A stretch of DNA of 64,000 nt from a bacterium SCSIO 12741 (GCA_024398055.1 CP073749.1:4526594-4590593), one strand, 5' to 3'. Counted from the stretch's first letter, positions 54,052 through 63,479 are shown. Notes: generated by a model from the sequence alone, not told the origin. Translations and numbers: made by a program.

Positions 54052-54777
54052 ATGACCCGCCCAGTTACCATTGCTACATTTACTTATCCATCGGAGTTGG
54101 CCGTTATTCGTGCTCGACTGGAGTCTGAAGGTATTGAATGTTTTGCAGCAGATGAATTGACCGTTCAGGTGTATAATTTGATGTCGAATGCCATGGGAGG
54201 AATTCGGCTGCAGGTGGATGAGAAAGACGCCGTTAGGGCTACGGAATTGCTTAAGGAATGGGGGCAAATTCCGGAAGAAGAACCTGGAGTTGGTGCGTTT
54301 TGGATCAAGTTTAATCGACTTACCCATAATCTACCTTGGATTGGGAAACTCCAGCTACAACTTCGCTTTTTGGTCCTGTTGGGTATTATAGGTTTAACTC
54401 CACTACCCTTTCTTTATGCCTCTTTGGTCCCATCGGTCAAGAGTCAATTAATGTCCCAGAACTGGTGTGTGAACTACATCACTTTTGACGGACAGTACTT
54501 CGAACCAAAGACCATTGAAAATCGAGAACGAAACTTGACTTCGGAAAGCTGCTCAGAGACTTTGATGTTTGCCAGGCGTGTTATGATCATTCCAGGCTTC
54601 CAAAGCCGCCCAGTTATGGGCAAATGGGAACTGATCGACGATGAGGTATATATCTCCGAACTCGATACCTTCGAGCACATCTTTGAAGGATTCTACGCCA
54701 TCGAAATAAATGACCAGACCTTGGTCTTAACATCTGAGCATACGACCATTCATTGTAAGATGGAAGCTCATCCATAA
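54052..54777 (+). CDS. DUF2007-domain membrane protein
   Basis: 241 residues. The first 70 residues match the DUF2007 (putative signal-transducing) fold: FTYPSELAVIRARLESEGIECFAADELTVQVYNLMSNAMGGIRLQVDEKDAVRATELLKEWG. A membrane helix lies at about 102-120 (FLVLLGIIGLTPLPFLYASL) with a soluble domain after it. Function of the family is not settled. It heads a close set with the zinc-ribbon and GldL-like genes. Confidence 0.75.
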   Translation: MTRPVTIATFTYPSELAVIRARLESEGIECFAADELTVQVYNLMSNAMGGIRLQVDEKDAVRATELLKEWGQIPEEEPGVGAFWIKFNRLTHNLPWIGKLQLQLRFLVLLGIIGLTPLPFLYASLVPSVKSQLMSQNWCVNYITFDGQYFEPKTIENRERNLTSESCSETLMFARRVMIIPGFQSRPVMGKWELIDDEVYISELDTFEHIFEGFYAIEINDQTLVLTSEHTTIHCKMEAHP

Positions 54778-54785
54778 ATTTTGTT

Positions 54786-55004
54786 TTGAGTAAAAAAATT
54801 CAAATAAAATGCCCCCAATGTGGCTCTGATGAAATATCACGTCCACGGTATTCACCAAGAGGTATTGCCATTGGTTTGCTCTTGCTTGGCATTCCACTAC
54901 CCTTCATGGGCAAAATTTGCCATTGCTTTGACTGCGGATTGGATTTTAAGAAAAAAGACCTTGCCGAACCCAAAACACCTTATCGAGAAAAGCCCCTACC
55001 ATGA
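54786..55004 (+). CDS. Small zinc-ribbon membrane protein
   Basis: 72 residues from a TTG start. CPQC (residues 9-12) and CFDC (about 47-50) flank a membrane segment (GIAIGLLLLGIPLPFMG). Eight bases after the previous gene and overlapping the next by four. Function unknown. Confidence 0.6.
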   Translation: MSKKIQIKCPQCGSDEISRPRYSPRGIAIGLLLLGIPLPFMGKICHCFDCGLDFKKKDLAEPKTPYREKPLP

Positions 55005-55522
55005 GTATCCATTCCCCTCTTGACGAATCCGTATTTCCTGATCAGGAGCCCGTTTTCTCTTATTCCAGTCGAATTCGGATGGTAGAAATAGCCTGTTTTT
55101 CCTTCTTCGTAATTGGTTTTGTCATGAGGCTTATGCACTGGCCCGGAGGTTCGTTACTTCTCATTTTGTCGACCCTTGTAGTATCCATCTACTATTTTCC
55201 CTTTGGACTATACGTTTTTGGAGCACTTGCCAAGAAACGTCCCTTTTCCTCAAGTCACATCAAAGCCGCTGGAGTTTCCCGGCTTCTTTTCACACTTGCC
55301 ACTGGTTTTAGTTTAGCCACCGGAATGCTTGGGTTGCTATTCAAGATTCAGCACTATCCCGGAGCAGAACCATTGTTGAATTTCACTTCGATCCTGGCAT
55401 TCGTACTAATCTTTTTTGGGCTTATTCGACGAAATAGTAACAATCGGAACTTCCTGGACCCGCTACTTTTTCGCCTTATTCCCATTTTGATCTTAGTCGG
55501 TTTTGGGTCCTTTCTCGGCTAA
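55001..55522 (+). CDS. GldL-like membrane protein
   Basis: 173 residues with five or six hydrophobic helices. FVMRLMHWPGGSLLLILS and GLLFKIQHYPGAEPLLNF repeat the (F/L)K-x-HWPG motif of GldL N-terminal helices, the T9SS/gliding motor subunit. It lacks the long cytoplasmic domain of true GldL, so it is a relative, not GldL itself. It overlaps the zinc-ribbon gene by four bases. Confidence 0.6.
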   Translation: MSIHSPLDESVFPDQEPVFSYSSRIRMVEIACFSFFVIGFVMRLMHWPGGSLLLILSTLVVSIYYFPFGLYVFGALAKKRPFSSSHIKAAGVSRLLFTLATGFSLATGMLGLLFKIQHYPGAEPLLNFTSILAFVLIFFGLIRRNSNNRNFLDPLLFRLIPILILVGFGSFLG

Positions 55523-55708
55523 ACAATCGCTCAAGTTTTTGTACCTAATTAGTCCGTTATTCCTGCCCTCTGAAAACATCAGAAAGTACCGGTAATTCAG
55601 GAAAACCCAAAAAATCAGGCATTCACCGAACAATTATCGGCGGCTGGTAGTTTCTTCTACCTTTGATCGGAAAACCAAGAGGTTTTAAGCCTCTATAATG
55701 ATTATAAT

Positions 55709-55999
55709 ATGGAACACGATCCGTATAACACCACTGCAGAAGTGGTCGGAGCTACAGAGATCCGGTTAGAGTTTCACTGCGACACCGGAGAAGGACAAAA
55801 CCTGGAGTTTGGAGGGCACACTGGCTCACCTACTTGCGGGGAAGTTATTTACAATTTAATCCATGATCCCGCACAAAGCGATCATTGTATCCAAGTAGAT
55901 CATACCTTTGATGGGATGATGGCCGGTCAATCCGAGGTACTTGTCCTGGTGAGAGAGGGCGGCGATATCAAAGGACGAAAAATTGTGATCATTCAGTGA
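55709..55999 (+). CDS. Small acidic protein, function unknown
   Basis: 96 residues, acidic and His-rich (EIRLEFHCDTGEGQNLEFGGHTGSPTCGEVIYNL), strand-rich, no signal peptide. A TACCTTTG box at 55658-55665 and an AGAGG/CCTCT hairpin at 55679-55695 precede it. The next gene starts eight bases after it, so they are probably co-transcribed. No family recognised. Confidence 0.55.
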   Translation: MEHDPYNTTAEVVGATEIRLEFHCDTGEGQNLEFGGHTGSPTCGEVIYNLIHDPAQSDHCIQVDHTFDGMMAGQSEVLVLVREGGDIKGRKIVIIQ

Positions 56000-56006
56000 T
56001 CTTCTA

Positions 56007-57441
56007 ATGCGACAACCTCTACTTAAACTCATATTAATTGTAATTCTAACAGGGGGAATGTCGCCCTGGCTTATGGCCGGGGACGATTTATCCCACTTGG
56101 CGACGCTCCAGGAATCAGGAGAATATGAGCAACTGTTGTCAGAATCTTTAAAGCTTTATTCCCAAGCCGAATCCGATCAGGTGAAGGCTGAGGCGGCTCG
56201 ATATGCGGGCAATTGCTATTTTCATGAGGGCGATCTAAAACAAGCCCTACTCTATTACCTCAAATCAGATTCGCTTGCCGCAAAGAGTAAAACCTTTTCT
56301 AATCTCGGTGGAGTCTACTTCACTTTGGGGGATTTAAACCAAGCACAGTATTATTTTCAGCGGGCCCAGCAATCCGCAACCACACCAGCCGAATTATCCG
56401 TTGCCATGCATAACCAATGCCTGGTATACTCTGAACGTGAACAACCCGATAGTGCCTTGCACTGGATGCGCTGGGTAAAACGATCGTTTGAAGATCATGG
56501 CCAATTGCACCTCGCCTGGATGGCCGCCATCAACGAAGCTGAATTTTTGATGGAAATGGACTCCAACCAGCAGGCTCTTCAATTGCTGGAAGATCTACTT
56601 CCCGTTATTCAGGATACCACACTAACCCACAACATTTCAGCCTTCCTGCATTACAACCTATTTGCCGTTCGCCTTAAAATGCAGGACAACCAAATGGCCT
56701 TTCGCCATCAGCAGGTGTATGACTCTTTGCAGCAAATTACCAATCGTCAGGACCTTCATCTAATTGAACAGCGTCACCAAAACGCCTTGCTTCAAACGGA
56801 GATGGAAGCCCGAAGAAAGCAAAGCAAGCTCGTCTTGATCTTTGTCGGTCTTCTTTCGGTATTGGTCATCCTCTTTATCGTGGTTATCAATCGGCTTTAA
56901 GTTTCGGGCACAAACCGAGTCTAACCGAAGATTTGTAGACCAGATTGAAAGTGAATCCGGGCACCTGGCGGAATTAATTAAACGCTTTCGAATTGGGGTG
57001 CTACGACTTTCCTCTGAACAACACGATGACTCTACACCATCCAAAGAATTAGACGATTTGCTCGATCGAATTGATACACTTTCTCAATTGACGGCCGGCT
57101 GGGACTTTGAGAAGGAAGGGCTACGTCTTTCTCTGGATCGCTTGGTATTGCTGTTTACCTCCTGGCATGGAAGCGAGATTCAGGTGGATTATCACAACCT
57201 GGATGTGTTGGAAAGAACCGGCGTTGACAAAAAGGTTTACTTCCTATTCCTCGATATTCTACGTGCTGCCGGAAAACAGAATATTCGCATAGAATTGACC
57301 AATCGCCCCGGTCAGGTAGAACTGCGTATTTACCTGCATGAGCAGCTAACTGAAATCTACCAACTTATTCAGACTCGTATTACCGATGTGGGTCGCGTTC
57401 GGTTGGAAGGCAGTGGACTTTTGGTTGTGGTTGATAAGTAA
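56007..57441 (+). pseudogene. TPR sensor protein with degenerate kinase-like C-terminus, frameshifted
   Basis: The first part (56007-56900) has a signal peptide, TPR repeats (SNLGGVYFTLGDLNQAQYYFQRAQ) and a membrane helix (LVLIFVGLLSVLVILFIVVI) then a stop. The next frame continues KFRAQTESNRRFVDQIESESGHLAELIKRF and a domain resembling the dimerisation and ATPase parts of LytS-like histidine kinases, without recognisable catalytic histidine or ATP-lid motifs. Removing one T from TTT at 56896-56898 joins them as NRLKFRAQTES, giving 477 residues. Unlike the other breaks, this one is an apparent extra base. The order TPR, membrane helix, cytoplasmic kinase-like domain is common in Bacteroidota. 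Confidence 0.65.
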
Positions 57442-57479
57442 ACTTGAGAGGATATTGCTTTAGGTTTTGGAACGGAAGG

Positions 57480-57902
57480 TCAACACTCCTCTACTTTTAT
57501 AACTCCCTCATAACCCGAGCCATACTCCAGATTCAAGGTTAAGGTTTTAGTACTGCTATCATAGATCCCATCGCCTCTTATGGAATAGGTTTGCTCGTAA
57601 ATGGAACCACCGGGAGACATTCTCGAAGCGGTAATTTCCTGTTCAGGAATCGTAACGGAATGATCGGCATTCAGTTTAAAATTAAAAGATTCTGTTCGGT
57701 TAAATAGGTATAAGCCGGGCTCCGTTTGACAAACCGAATAGCTGGTGCCGGAAGAGTCGCTGGTGCAGTATTTACCGCTAATGTCGATTTCGGCAATATC
57801 CTCATCCTTCTTGCACGAAGAAAAAATGAGGAGGAATAGAATCATTGATAATCCCAATCGGGAAAGAGTCTGGTTGTATTTAGTCTTGGTCATAGTATTC
57901 AT
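57480..57902 (-). CDS. Small lipoprotein
   Basis: 140 residues from the ATG at 57902; the frame extends to 57968 but only this start (or 57893) leads straight into the signal peptide. Lipobox FSSC is followed by KKDEDIAEIDISGKYCTSDSS and a strand-rich domain with two further Cys. It converges with the kinase-like gene. No family recognised. Confidence 0.7.
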   Translation of the reverse strand: MNTMTKTKYNQTLSRLGLSMILFLLIFSSCKKDEDIAEIDISGKYCTSDSSGTSYSVCQTEPGLYLFNRTESFNFKLNADHSVTIPEQEITASRMSPGGSIYEQTYSIRGDGIYDSSTKTLTLNLEYGSGYEGVIKVEEC

Positions 57903-58092
57903 ATAACGTTTAGTTAGTTTCTGGGTTGGTTCAACTTGGTAATCGAAGGTCTTAGGAATCAGCTTCATGTTGGTTTATTGGAATTTGGCAAGTATGATCT
58001 ACAAAGTACGAATTCGGACCGCAAAAAGCAAAATTGGAGCCGTTGAGGATTGGAAAAGATCGATCGACCTTGTGGGTGAAATCCTTTGGAGA

Positions 58093-58142
58093 AACTTGTG
58101 CTTTTAATTTTCTACCGGAGGTGGACCTCCGGTAGAGGCTTA
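58093..58142. repeat. Hairpin repeat, copy 1
   Basis: Begins AACTTGTGCTTTT and contains the perfect stem CTACCGGAGGT / ACCTCCGGTAG (58112-58122 with 58125-58135), ending GAGGCTTA. A second copy at 59893 matches 40 of 50 positions. It lies between two minus-strand genes. Confidence 0.75.
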
Positions 58143-58197
58143 GTGTTAGTTTGCGATGAATCTTCTTATTAGCCTGTCCAGGCTTCATTTAGGTTGA

Positions 58198-59676
58198 TCA
58201 CTGCTTAAACAGACGACTTTTCAAACGGGATTCAAAAAAAGAATGGATGGGAAACATCATTCCTCCCATGACCGCATTGATCATGAGTTTATACATCGGA
58301 ATACCGCCGGTGAACTCTTCCACATAAGGGTCGGTTAACACCAGAAGAAACTCAAAAAGAATTAGAAAGGGAACAAATACGGCCAACTCAATGACCCAGG
58401 TGGGAAGCGAATAATTACCCATTAAAAACAATCCTCCAAAAAGCATAAATAGGATAACACCTATCCCCGAATACTGCAATCGATTGGAGCGTTCCTTTTC
58501 CTTATCTAATTGATCACGAGCATCTTTATCTCTCTGCCTCTGGTAAATAGCTTCCTTTTCAAACTCATTCTTCGCAGCAATTTCAAGCATTTCACGCTCC
58601 ACATCAACATTGTGAAGGCTGTCTCTCATGCCGACATAAAGCTCATACATTTCAAAGGCTTGCTCCCAATTTCCTTCTAGGCGGTAAATGGTACTCAGTA
58701 CTTTAGACGAACCTTTAATCAACTCGGGATATCCAAGTTTTTGTGCCTTAGCCAAAGCACGTTTTGCCTCTTCTTCAGCCAGGGCGATTTGACCAGCCTG
58801 CAAATGAACTTGTGCCAAAGAAACTAAACCGGCCACAATACCTGGCGAATAACCCAATTCCCTGGATAAATCCAAACTCTGCTGGCCATATTCAATGGCT
58901 TCATTCAATCTTCCCAAATGGAAATGGTTATTTCCAATTTTTTGCAAGCAAGTTATTCTGACCACTTCCATATTGGCTTCCTGGGTCAAAATCAATGCCC
59001 GTTGGAAATGTTTGATGGATCCTTCGTAATCGCCCATTTCTTCATAAATATGCCCCAAGTTTATCAAGGATGCAGCAATGCCTTTGTTGTCCTCAATTTC
59101 AGCAGCCAGGTGGACACATTTATTAAAATGCTCCAGGGATAAAGCGTAGTTGTCTTGGTGACGGTATACCAATCCAATATTGATCATGATACGCACTTTA
59201 TATACTTCAATTTCAAGCCTATCGGCTATTTTCAAACCTTTATGAAAGTAATACAGGGCTCTTTTTAGATCACCTTTTTCCTCACAATGAATGCCGAGGT
59301 TGTTCAAACCACTCCCATAAGATCGAAGCAATCGTAGTTCGGTCTTCTTATCATTTTTCTTTTTGAGGTATTCCTCGGTCAAATCCACGATGAATTTCTG
59401 GTAATCATTGTAGCACTCATGGACCATGAAGGCACACACGCCAGCCATGGATTTGATGCGATCGGTATCGCTCTCAGCACAGTGAAACAGGTTGAGACAG
59501 CTATCCAGCAGATACCTATCGGATTCAGAAAGCTCGTTTAATGGTACACTATCCAGGAGGTAATAATTCTCCGGAAGTTCATCATCAAGAGCCTCGTAAC
59601 CCACACCGATAAAACCGTAGCCCTGAAACAAAAGAGCCAAGCCCAATACTACAAATCCAAATAGTTTAGCTTTCAT
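58198..59676 (-). CDS. TPR sensor-like membrane protein
   Basis: 492 residues. Signal peptide, then at least six tetratricopeptide repeats from about 60 to 360 (YFHKGLKIADRLEIEVYKVRIMINIGLVYRHQDNYALSLEHFNKCV; ASLINLGHIYEEMGDYEGSIKHFQRAL). A coiled coil (EKEAIYQRQRDKDARDQLDKEKERSNRLQ) leads to three hydrophobic helices near the C-terminus. The layout is that of TPR-histidine kinases or LytTR regulators, but it stops without kinase or DNA-binding domain. It lies between the two hairpin repeats. Confidence 0.75.
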   Translation of the reverse strand: MKAKLFGFVVLGLALLFQGYGFIGVGYEALDDELPENYYLLDSVPLNELSESDRYLLDSCLNLFHCAESDTDRIKSMAGVCAFMVHECYNDYQKFIVDLTEEYLKKKNDKKTELRLLRSYGSGLNNLGIHCEEKGDLKRALYYFHKGLKIADRLEIEVYKVRIMINIGLVYRHQDNYALSLEHFNKCVHLAAEIEDNKGIAASLINLGHIYEEMGDYEGSIKHFQRALILTQEANMEVVRITCLQKIGNNHFHLGRLNEAIEYGQQSLDLSRELGYSPGIVAGLVSLAQVHLQAGQIALAEEEAKRALAKAQKLGYPELIKGSSKVLSTIYRLEGNWEQAFEMYELYVGMRDSLHNVDVEREMLEIAAKNEFEKEAIYQRQRDKDARDQLDKEKERSNRLQYSGIGVILFMLFGGLFLMGNYSLPTWVIELAVFVPFLILFEFLLVLTDPYVEEFTGGIPMYKLMINAVMGGMMFPIHSFFESRLKSRLFKQ

Positions 59677-59892
59677 GTTCGAGAATCGACACCCAAGTAT
59701 TTATGGGTCAAATCATTACCCTAAAATAAACAATTGAAATGATGACCGGTTCAAGGGCGCTAAGAATGGGAGGGTCTATGGCGTTTTATGGATACCCTGA
59801 AAACATGAGGTGGGTTGAATTTGATGTGGGGAAAATTTGACCGAAAATTTAGGGTTCAGGTTCTATTGAAAAAGGGAGTGGATATTAATTGG

Positions 59893-59964
59893 AACTTGTG
59901 CTTTTGATGCTCTTTCAGAGGTGGTTCTCTGGAAGAGGCTTATTTCCTCAATATAATAAGCCTC
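59893..59964. repeat. Hairpin repeat, copy 2, with a second stem
   Basis: Same 50-base unit as at 58093, with stem CTTTCAGAG / CTCTGGAAG (59912 onward). Compared with copy 1, two base pairs differ on both sides and still pair. A second stem GAGGCTTATT / AATAAGCCTC (59935-59944 with 59955-59964) follows. The gap from 59677 to 60028 holds nothing else recognised. Confidence 0.75.
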
Positions 59965-60028
59965 AGAATAGAATGTGTGTCAAGACATACCATGGATAAA
60001 TTGCCCTTCGCACTGAAGTGAACAATAC

Positions 60029-60286
60029 CTACCTCAGTGCAGCAAACGATGAAATTGCTCCTACAATTGAAGCTATGATGATCAAGCTTATAATGAGTTC
60101 AATTAGAAATCTTGTCTGAACTTTTCTTATTTCTTTTTTGTTTAGCCCTCTATAATCAGGAAGGCCATTGAAATTTCGAAGTTTGGCAATCCTCTTTCTT
60201 ATCCGAGATACTCGCAGGTATCCATAAATTGTCCAAACTATCAGAATAATATAAGTCAGAATCTCAAGGGCATTTTTACTGTTCAT
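60029..60286 (-). CDS. Small membrane protein
   Basis: 85 residues with two membrane helices (LEILTYIILIVWTIYGYL at 7-24; FLIELIISLIIIASIVGAISSF near the end) joined by a basic loop. No family recognised. Same strand as the PP2C gene 63 bases upstream. Confidence 0.55.
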   Translation of the reverse strand: MNSKNALEILTYIILIVWTIYGYLRVSRIRKRIAKLRNFNGLPDYRGLNKKEIRKVQTRFLIELIISLIIIASIVGAISSFAALR

Positions 60287-60348
60287 TATTCATTACTGCA
60301 GATCCAATTTCATCAAAACTCTACTTCATTTCTGAGTGTATTAATCTA

Positions 60349-61056
60349 TCATATTCTTATTCCAACAGCCGTCATATCATCCCGGGCAGAAATCTCATAC
60401 CTCGTAAAAAGTTCTGAAAATTTCTTCTTCCATTCAGTGCTCCCAGCCAGTTCCATCATATCCCGTTGGAATGAACCTTTACGAGCATCATAAAATCCAT
60501 CTGTGGCTAAAACATAGATAGATTCTTCATTCAGCCTTATAGGTTCGATCCGTATTTCAATATGGCTTTTTCCCAAGGCATTGGTTAGGCTCGAAACTTG
60601 GAGGGTTCTTCTGCCCAATTCTGATTGAACGACCCTCGTTCCCTTTATGCTGTCATCTCGGGTAAGCTGCTTTAGTTCGTTTGGTGTGCACTCATAGATT
60701 CGTGAATCACCGAGATTGCACATAACTCCATCATTCGTTTTGTGATTGACAACCAAGATGCTGAAGGTTGTACTTAGTCCACCGCAGTCGCCTTCCACGG
60801 ATAAAAGTCTACGATTGACCTCTTGAACACTTTGAATAACCCGCTGCGATAAATCAAGTTTCCCATTTTTTCTGAATGAATCCACAAATTGATTGCAGGC
60901 CATCTCTGATGCCATCCAATCGCAGGGTTGTTTGCTTACCCCGTCGCAAACAATGGCTATGAGAAAGTTTTCTTCCTCCATGTTCTCTAGTTGGAAATGG
61001 TCGCCATTCTTTTCTTTGAGGTAGTATTTGATTGAATTTGCTGTTGTTTCAAGCAT
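60349..61056 (-). CDS. PP2C-family Ser/Thr phosphatase
   Basis: 235 residues. Metal-binding motifs of PP2C are present: IVCDGVSKQP (about 34), LGDSRIYEC (about 117), ATDGFYDARK (about 189) and the C-terminal RDDMTAVGIRI. It removes phosphate from Ser/Thr residues of unknown protein targets; no kinase is nearby in the window. The gene at 61077-61421 ends 20 bases upstream and is probably co-transcribed. Confidence 0.85.
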   Translation of the reverse strand: MLETTANSIKYYLKEKNGDHFQLENMEEENFLIAIVCDGVSKQPCDWMASEMACNQFVDSFRKNGKLDLSQRVIQSVQEVNRRLLSVEGDCGGLSTTFSILVVNHKTNDGVMCNLGDSRIYECTPNELKQLTRDDSIKGTRVVQSELGRRTLQVSSLTNALGKSHIEIRIEPIRLNEESIYVLATDGFYDARKGSFQRDMMELAGSTEWKKKFSELFTRYEISARDDMTAVGIRI

Positions 61057-61076
61057 GGGTTGGATTGGCTATTGAT

Positions 61077-61421
61077 TTATGCGTTAAAGGTATTCAAAAC
61101 TTTTTGGGCCAATTGGGTTATTCGGATCCACCTGGGATCATTTTGCATGGTGCGAGGGTTGGGAGGTTCTTCGTATTCTGTTAACTCTTTGGATAACTGT
61201 TGGAATAAAACTATTTCCTCTGAGGAATGGGTTGATTTATCTAGGCTTTCTGCAAAGTCGAAAAATAGATAATCATCTAACAGATTAACAGCCTCGTCAA
61301 AGTTAAGCACCTCATTATAATACAGTTGACTAATCCAAACGTCCTCTTGAAATTTTCGATTAGCTAACTTTTCTAAGATTCTAACAATTGCTGTTGATTG
61401 ATTATCGTTTAGAAAGGACAT
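61077..61421 (-). CDS. Hypothetical acidic protein upstream of PP2C
   Basis: 114 residues, acidic and helical (AVNLLDDYLFFDFAESLDKSTHSSEEIVLFQQLSKELTEYEE). No signal peptide. Probably transcribed with the PP2C phosphatase. No family recognised. Confidence 0.6.
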   Translation of the reverse strand: MSFLNDNQSTAIVRILEKLANRKFQEDVWISQLYYNEVLNFDEAVNLLDDYLFFDFAESLDKSTHSSEEIVLFQQLSKELTEYEEPPNPRTMQNDPRWIRITQLAQKVLNTFNA

Positions 61422-61647
61422 GGTGCTTGTTCAAAATTTAGACTTTTATACCTGAGCAATGTGCTATAAAATTATCATCCAAAATTCAAGAACATTGGCA
61501 TGAGCTAAAATTCCTTGCCTAATAGTAAGCACAATCTATTGAGTCAAACATCCTTTTCACCCATTATCGTGCACTACCGCTTTTCCATTAGTATAAATGA
61601 AAATTCATCAATTTTGGACTCAAATTCATCGAGATCGAGTTTCTCAT

Positions 61648-61989
61648 CTAATACATAAATCCGAAGCCCCCACCATCCAACAGACCGAACATATAACCAC
61701 CGGTCATTTTCCTTTTTTTATCCTTTTTTAATCTAAGCCTGAAATAGTTTTTTTGAACGATAAGATCATCATAATCGTAGATCACTTTCTCACTTTTACC
61801 ACCAGAAAATACAGTGTATTCCACATTCTCTGAATTGAAGTAAACTAAAATGGATAATGAATCTTGCTTGTCCTCATTATCAATATTACAGCTTAGCCAA
61901 TAATTGTCAATGACCTCGGATTCAAATACATTGTTGCTTGGCTGAATACACCAGGACTGAAAAATTATAAATAATAGTATCGATTTCAA
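61648..61989 (-). CDS. Small exported protein, unknown
   Basis: 113 residues with a short hydrophobic start (MKSILLFIIFQSWC, perhaps a lipobox Cys at residue 14), then IDNYWLSCNIDNEDKQDSLSILVYF and a glycine-rich C-terminus. AT-rich like the rest of the region from 61.4 kb on. No family recognised. Confidence 0.5.
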   Translation of the reverse strand: MKSILLFIIFQSWCIQPSNNVFESEVIDNYWLSCNIDNEDKQDSLSILVYFNSENVEYTVFSGGKSEKVIYDYDDLIVQKNYFRLRLKKDKKRKMTGGYMFGLLDGGGFGFMY

Positions 61990-62041
61990 ATTAGAATCAC
62001 GGTTTTCATTTTTGTCCTATCTACAAAAAAATCCATAGGAA

Positions 62042-62353
62042 CTAATACGTATCAGGATCATCCCAAAACAAAAAATCATCAAAAAATTGTCCATCTTCAA
62101 AAAAGTACATGGCGTATGTACCATGAAAATTCTGATTTTCACTGGACTCAAGATCAAACCTTAACTCCAACAAAGTCCCATCGTACATTTTGTTGAAGTA
62201 ATTTCTACTAACCTTAGATAAGGATGGAATTATCGAAGATGTTTTCTCAATTCCATCAGATTTAAGTTCCTGGATTAACTCTGGGTTCTTCAGGTTCTCC
62301 GAAAGGTAATTTAATGCCTTAATCTTGAGTTGATTGATTTCGCTTTGTTCCAT
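62042..62353 (-). CDS. Small acidic protein, immunity-like
   Basis: 103 residues, acidic, no signal peptide (YDGTLLELRFDLESSENQNFHGTYAMYFFEDGQFFDDFLFWDDPDTY). It overlaps the upstream gene at 62319-62789 by 35 bases, so they form a unit. Size, acidity and context fit an immunity protein, but no family is recognised. Confidence 0.5.
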   Translation of the reverse strand: MEQSEINQLKIKALNYLSENLKNPELIQELKSDGIEKTSSIIPSLSKVSRNYFNKMYDGTLLELRFDLESSENQNFHGTYAMYFFEDGQFFDDFLFWDDPDTY

Positions 62354-62789
62354 TTAACAGTATGCTATCAATTGATTTCAACTTTGAATTAACACTACTC
62401 AAGGGCTGGGTAACGCAAAAATACTCATCACGAAAATCATCCATCCCCTTGGAACAGTATGAATACACACCCTTCTTGGACATTGGAACATAAGCGTTAA
62501 GAAAACCAGGGCTTGTTGAAGCTGGAACATGTAGACCAATATTATCCAACGACCAAGCAGCGCGTCCAATAAACTTGTTAATTTCAGGATGAAAAATTTT
62601 CACCTCACTAATGTCGGGCAAACTATTGAAATAATTACTCAAAATTTTCAGATCGGATTTAGATTTCATGGCTCCAGCAGGCATCAAGAAACCACCCGAA
62701 AAGAAACGAGCAATTTGTCCGATTTGATCAATTCCATACCATTCGAAATCAAATATTTCTAGATCATCTTCTAATATTCTATCGTTCAT
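62319..62789 (-). CDS. Small protein, possibly immunity-like
   Basis: 156 residues, no signal peptide. DLEIFDFEWYGIDQIGQIARFFSGG near the start is the kind of acidic, Trp-containing beginning seen in many contact-toxin immunity proteins; the rest (AAWSLDNIGLHVPASTSPGFLNAYVPMSKKGVYSY) is mixed strand and helix. No family is recognised with confidence. Confidence 0.5.
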   Translation of the reverse strand: MNDRILEDDLEIFDFEWYGIDQIGQIARFFSGGFLMPAGAMKSKSDLKILSNYFNSLPDISEVKIFHPEINKFIGRAAWSLDNIGLHVPASTSPGFLNAYVPMSKKGVYSYCSKGMDDFRDEYFCVTQPLSSVNSKLKSIDSILLNGTKRNQSTQD

Positions 62790-62997
62790 CTAAATGGGGT
62801 CAAATACCATGCGAGTACCAAATTATTGAACAATTAATAATTAGATTAAAACCGTTATCGTCGATTGTTTCTTTCCTGGTTTGGTTTTGTTGATTTTTAC
62901 CACTGGATTGGCGCATTGAGTGCAGATAGTTGTTCCGTCAATACTTTTGTGCCATTACCCTTTTTTGAGGCACTACCCATCGCAAATTACTGCTTAC

Positions 62998-63279
62998 TTA
63001 AAAGGGATCAAACCAAACACCTTTTTCAACTACTGCATACAAGTGATCAAGATTAAGCGATTTTATTTTGGTTCTTTTGAAAAGATTTACTCCACCGGGC
63101 ACATAATCTTGAAGATTAAAATCGGCAGGATCAATTTCATATTTTTCCATAAATTTCAAAATAAAAGTTTCCAAATCTATTCCAGCTAATCCCAAATCGT
63201 CGAAAAAAATAGTTTCGGAATCAACCGGATAGAGTAATGCTTCTGATAGCCAACACCTAAGACTTTCCTTACTTTCCAT
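62998..63279 (-). CDS. DUF1493 family protein
   Basis: 93 residues. The DUF1493 pattern is good: IFFDDLGLAGIDLETFILKFMEKYEIDPADFNLQDYVPGG, then IKSLNLDHLYAVVEKGVWFD at the end. The family is acyl-carrier-like in fold and often found beside toxins or in immunity arrays; its function is not established. Confidence 0.75.
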   Translation of the reverse strand: MESKESLRCWLSEALLYPVDSETIFFDDLGLAGIDLETFILKFMEKYEIDPADFNLQDYVPGGVNLFKRTKIKSLNLDHLYAVVEKGVWFDPF

Positions 63280-63444
63280 AATTCTTAATTTAATCTAACT
63301 GAATTAATCATTTATAGAATTCCTAACCGCTATTCAAGACATTACCCCCCTTTCCAACAAAGACAAAGAGCATATTTTCTATACACTTGACAACCTTATA
63401 AAGGCAGCTAAACTCAGCAATCTCTATGTTCACACTACCACCAT

Positions 63445-63472
63445 AAAAAGCCCCAGTAGCATTACCAGGGCT
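63445..63472 (-). terminator. Terminator of the Imm35-like gene
   Basis: Ten-base stem AGCCCTGGTA / TACTGGGGCT on the minus strand (two G-T pairs; plus coordinates 63449-63458 and 63463-63472), followed by T residues. Confidence 0.8.
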
Positions 63473-63479
63473 CTCATTC

